NCBI GenBank assembly: GCA_964567685.1
Contig: CAZMNO010000076.1
Coordinates: 1-13,128 of the forward strand
From: UBA5972 sp964567685
Lineage (GTDB): Bacteria; Pseudomonadota; Alphaproteobacteria; Rhodobacterales; Rhodobacteraceae
Direction: 5' to 3'
Length of the DNA: 13,128 bases
This document shows positions 12,787 through 13,128 of the stretch, in pieces. A program made the translations under genes and the position numbers. Below the pieces are notes generated by a model, which was given only the letters and a program-made list of their open reading frames with translations, was not told the origin of the DNA and did no database searches. Each line of letters starts with the position of its first letter. Position 1 is the first letter of the stretch.

Positions 12787-12978
12787 GTTTCAAAGGGGTT
12801 TAGTGGGGCCCTCCGACTTTTGGAGACTGGCTGTTAACCCTAAATTGGTCTCCGAACGCCCCGAGTCTCTTTTCACCCGCCCTTCACTCAAATCGAGACG
12901 GATTCAAAAACTCACGTATTTTCCGATGCTTGTCAGAAATGGGCTGCGCCGCAGTTGAGGCAACTTCGACCGCTATCG

Positions 12979-13128
12979 ATGCAACCGGAGACACCCGGAG
13001 GCGGCGTGGTAGTGCGAGATGGTGAGAAAGCCTTGGTAGGTTGGGCCACAACCAAGTCGTGCGACACTGCTCACGCGACAGTGGTCGACGGATCCCAGAC
13101 CAGTCATTCGCTGCAGCTTGCAGTAAGG
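12979..13128 (+). CDS. Possible 5' end of a gene running off the window
   Basis: From the ATG at 12979 the frame is open to the window end, giving MQPETPGGGVVVRDGEKALV and 30 further residues. No ribosome binding site stands at a normal distance and the protein is not recognised. The frame is also open upstream for some way, so the ATG is not decisive. It is included only because nothing else explains the end of the window. Confidence 0.15.
   Translation, partial: MQPETPGGGVVVRDGEKALVGWATTKSCDTAHATVVDGSQTSHSLQLAVR

Larger units (their letters stand above)
12469..13128. other. Stretch without a convincing gene
   Basis: Upstream of the Tat-protein gene no frame on either strand shows a good ribosome binding site with protein-like content. 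12469-12600 probably contains the promoter of the minus-strand operon, but no clear -35/-10 pair is visible. 12601-12715 is featureless to me. 12716-12786 holds a tRNA T-loop-like sequence and a strong terminator, listed separately. 12787-12978 is AT-richer and featureless. The last 150 bases are open in one plus-strand frame. Confidence 0.5.

Noticed and set aside
12602..12958. Plus-strand frame of 118 codons
   Set aside because: It runs through a strong terminator and shows no ribosome binding site or protein family.

Overview
The window looks like a degraded prophage and accessory island from a GC-rich alphaproteobacterium. Three things point there: a capsid gene of the 'prohead protease/major capsid fusion' type followed by DUF2190, head-tail connector and DUF6441 genes, a gene order I associate with Rhodobacterales/Rhizobiales prophages; a large serine recombinase of the type common in the same groups; and strong GC bias at third codon positions. 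Assignment is by recalled family resemblance only. No rRNA, complete tRNA, CRISPR array or intact insertion sequence was seen.

Layout, left to right. (1) 1-826, minus strand: a large serine recombinase broken into a catalytic N-terminal piece and a recombinase/zinc-ribbon C-terminal piece, separated by AT-rich filler and missing the middle. (2) 842-3284, plus strand: phage head genes, namely a capsid gene that has lost its protease half, then the intact close-packed run DUF2190 - head-tail connector - DUF6441. (3) 3299-4192, minus strand: a complete DUF1778/GNAT toxin-antitoxin operon with its own promoter and palindromic operator, sitting between two late phage genes. (4) 4252-5278: the start of a small tail gene cut off and joined to the 3' part of a repeat-bearing tail-fibre gene, so the phage tail genes expected between them are missing. 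(5) 5324-8917: one uninterrupted 1197-codon reading frame that begins as a second phage tail protein, runs in frame into a RecQ helicase core, jumps to a UvrD-type helicase C-terminus, and ends in an AT-rich tail with helix-turn-helix-like and zinc-ribbon segments. (6) 9168-9955, plus strand: two small unknown genes. (7) 9978-12446, minus strand: a compact four-gene operon (Tat-exported protein, small zinc-ribbon protein, unknown 209-residue protein, calcineurin-like phosphatase). (8) 12447-13128: no convincing gene, but a tRNA T-loop-like sequence followed by a strong intrinsic terminator, which may be an integration scar.

The phage cannot form particles as it stands: the protease is missing, most of the tail is missing, and the recombinase is broken. 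What could still work is cargo: the toxin-antitoxin pair, the chimeric helicase (all RecQ motor motifs are present), and the four-gene operon. The last two are the best candidates for something not yet described. Each needs comparison with relatives to separate a true system from a chance assembly of fragments.
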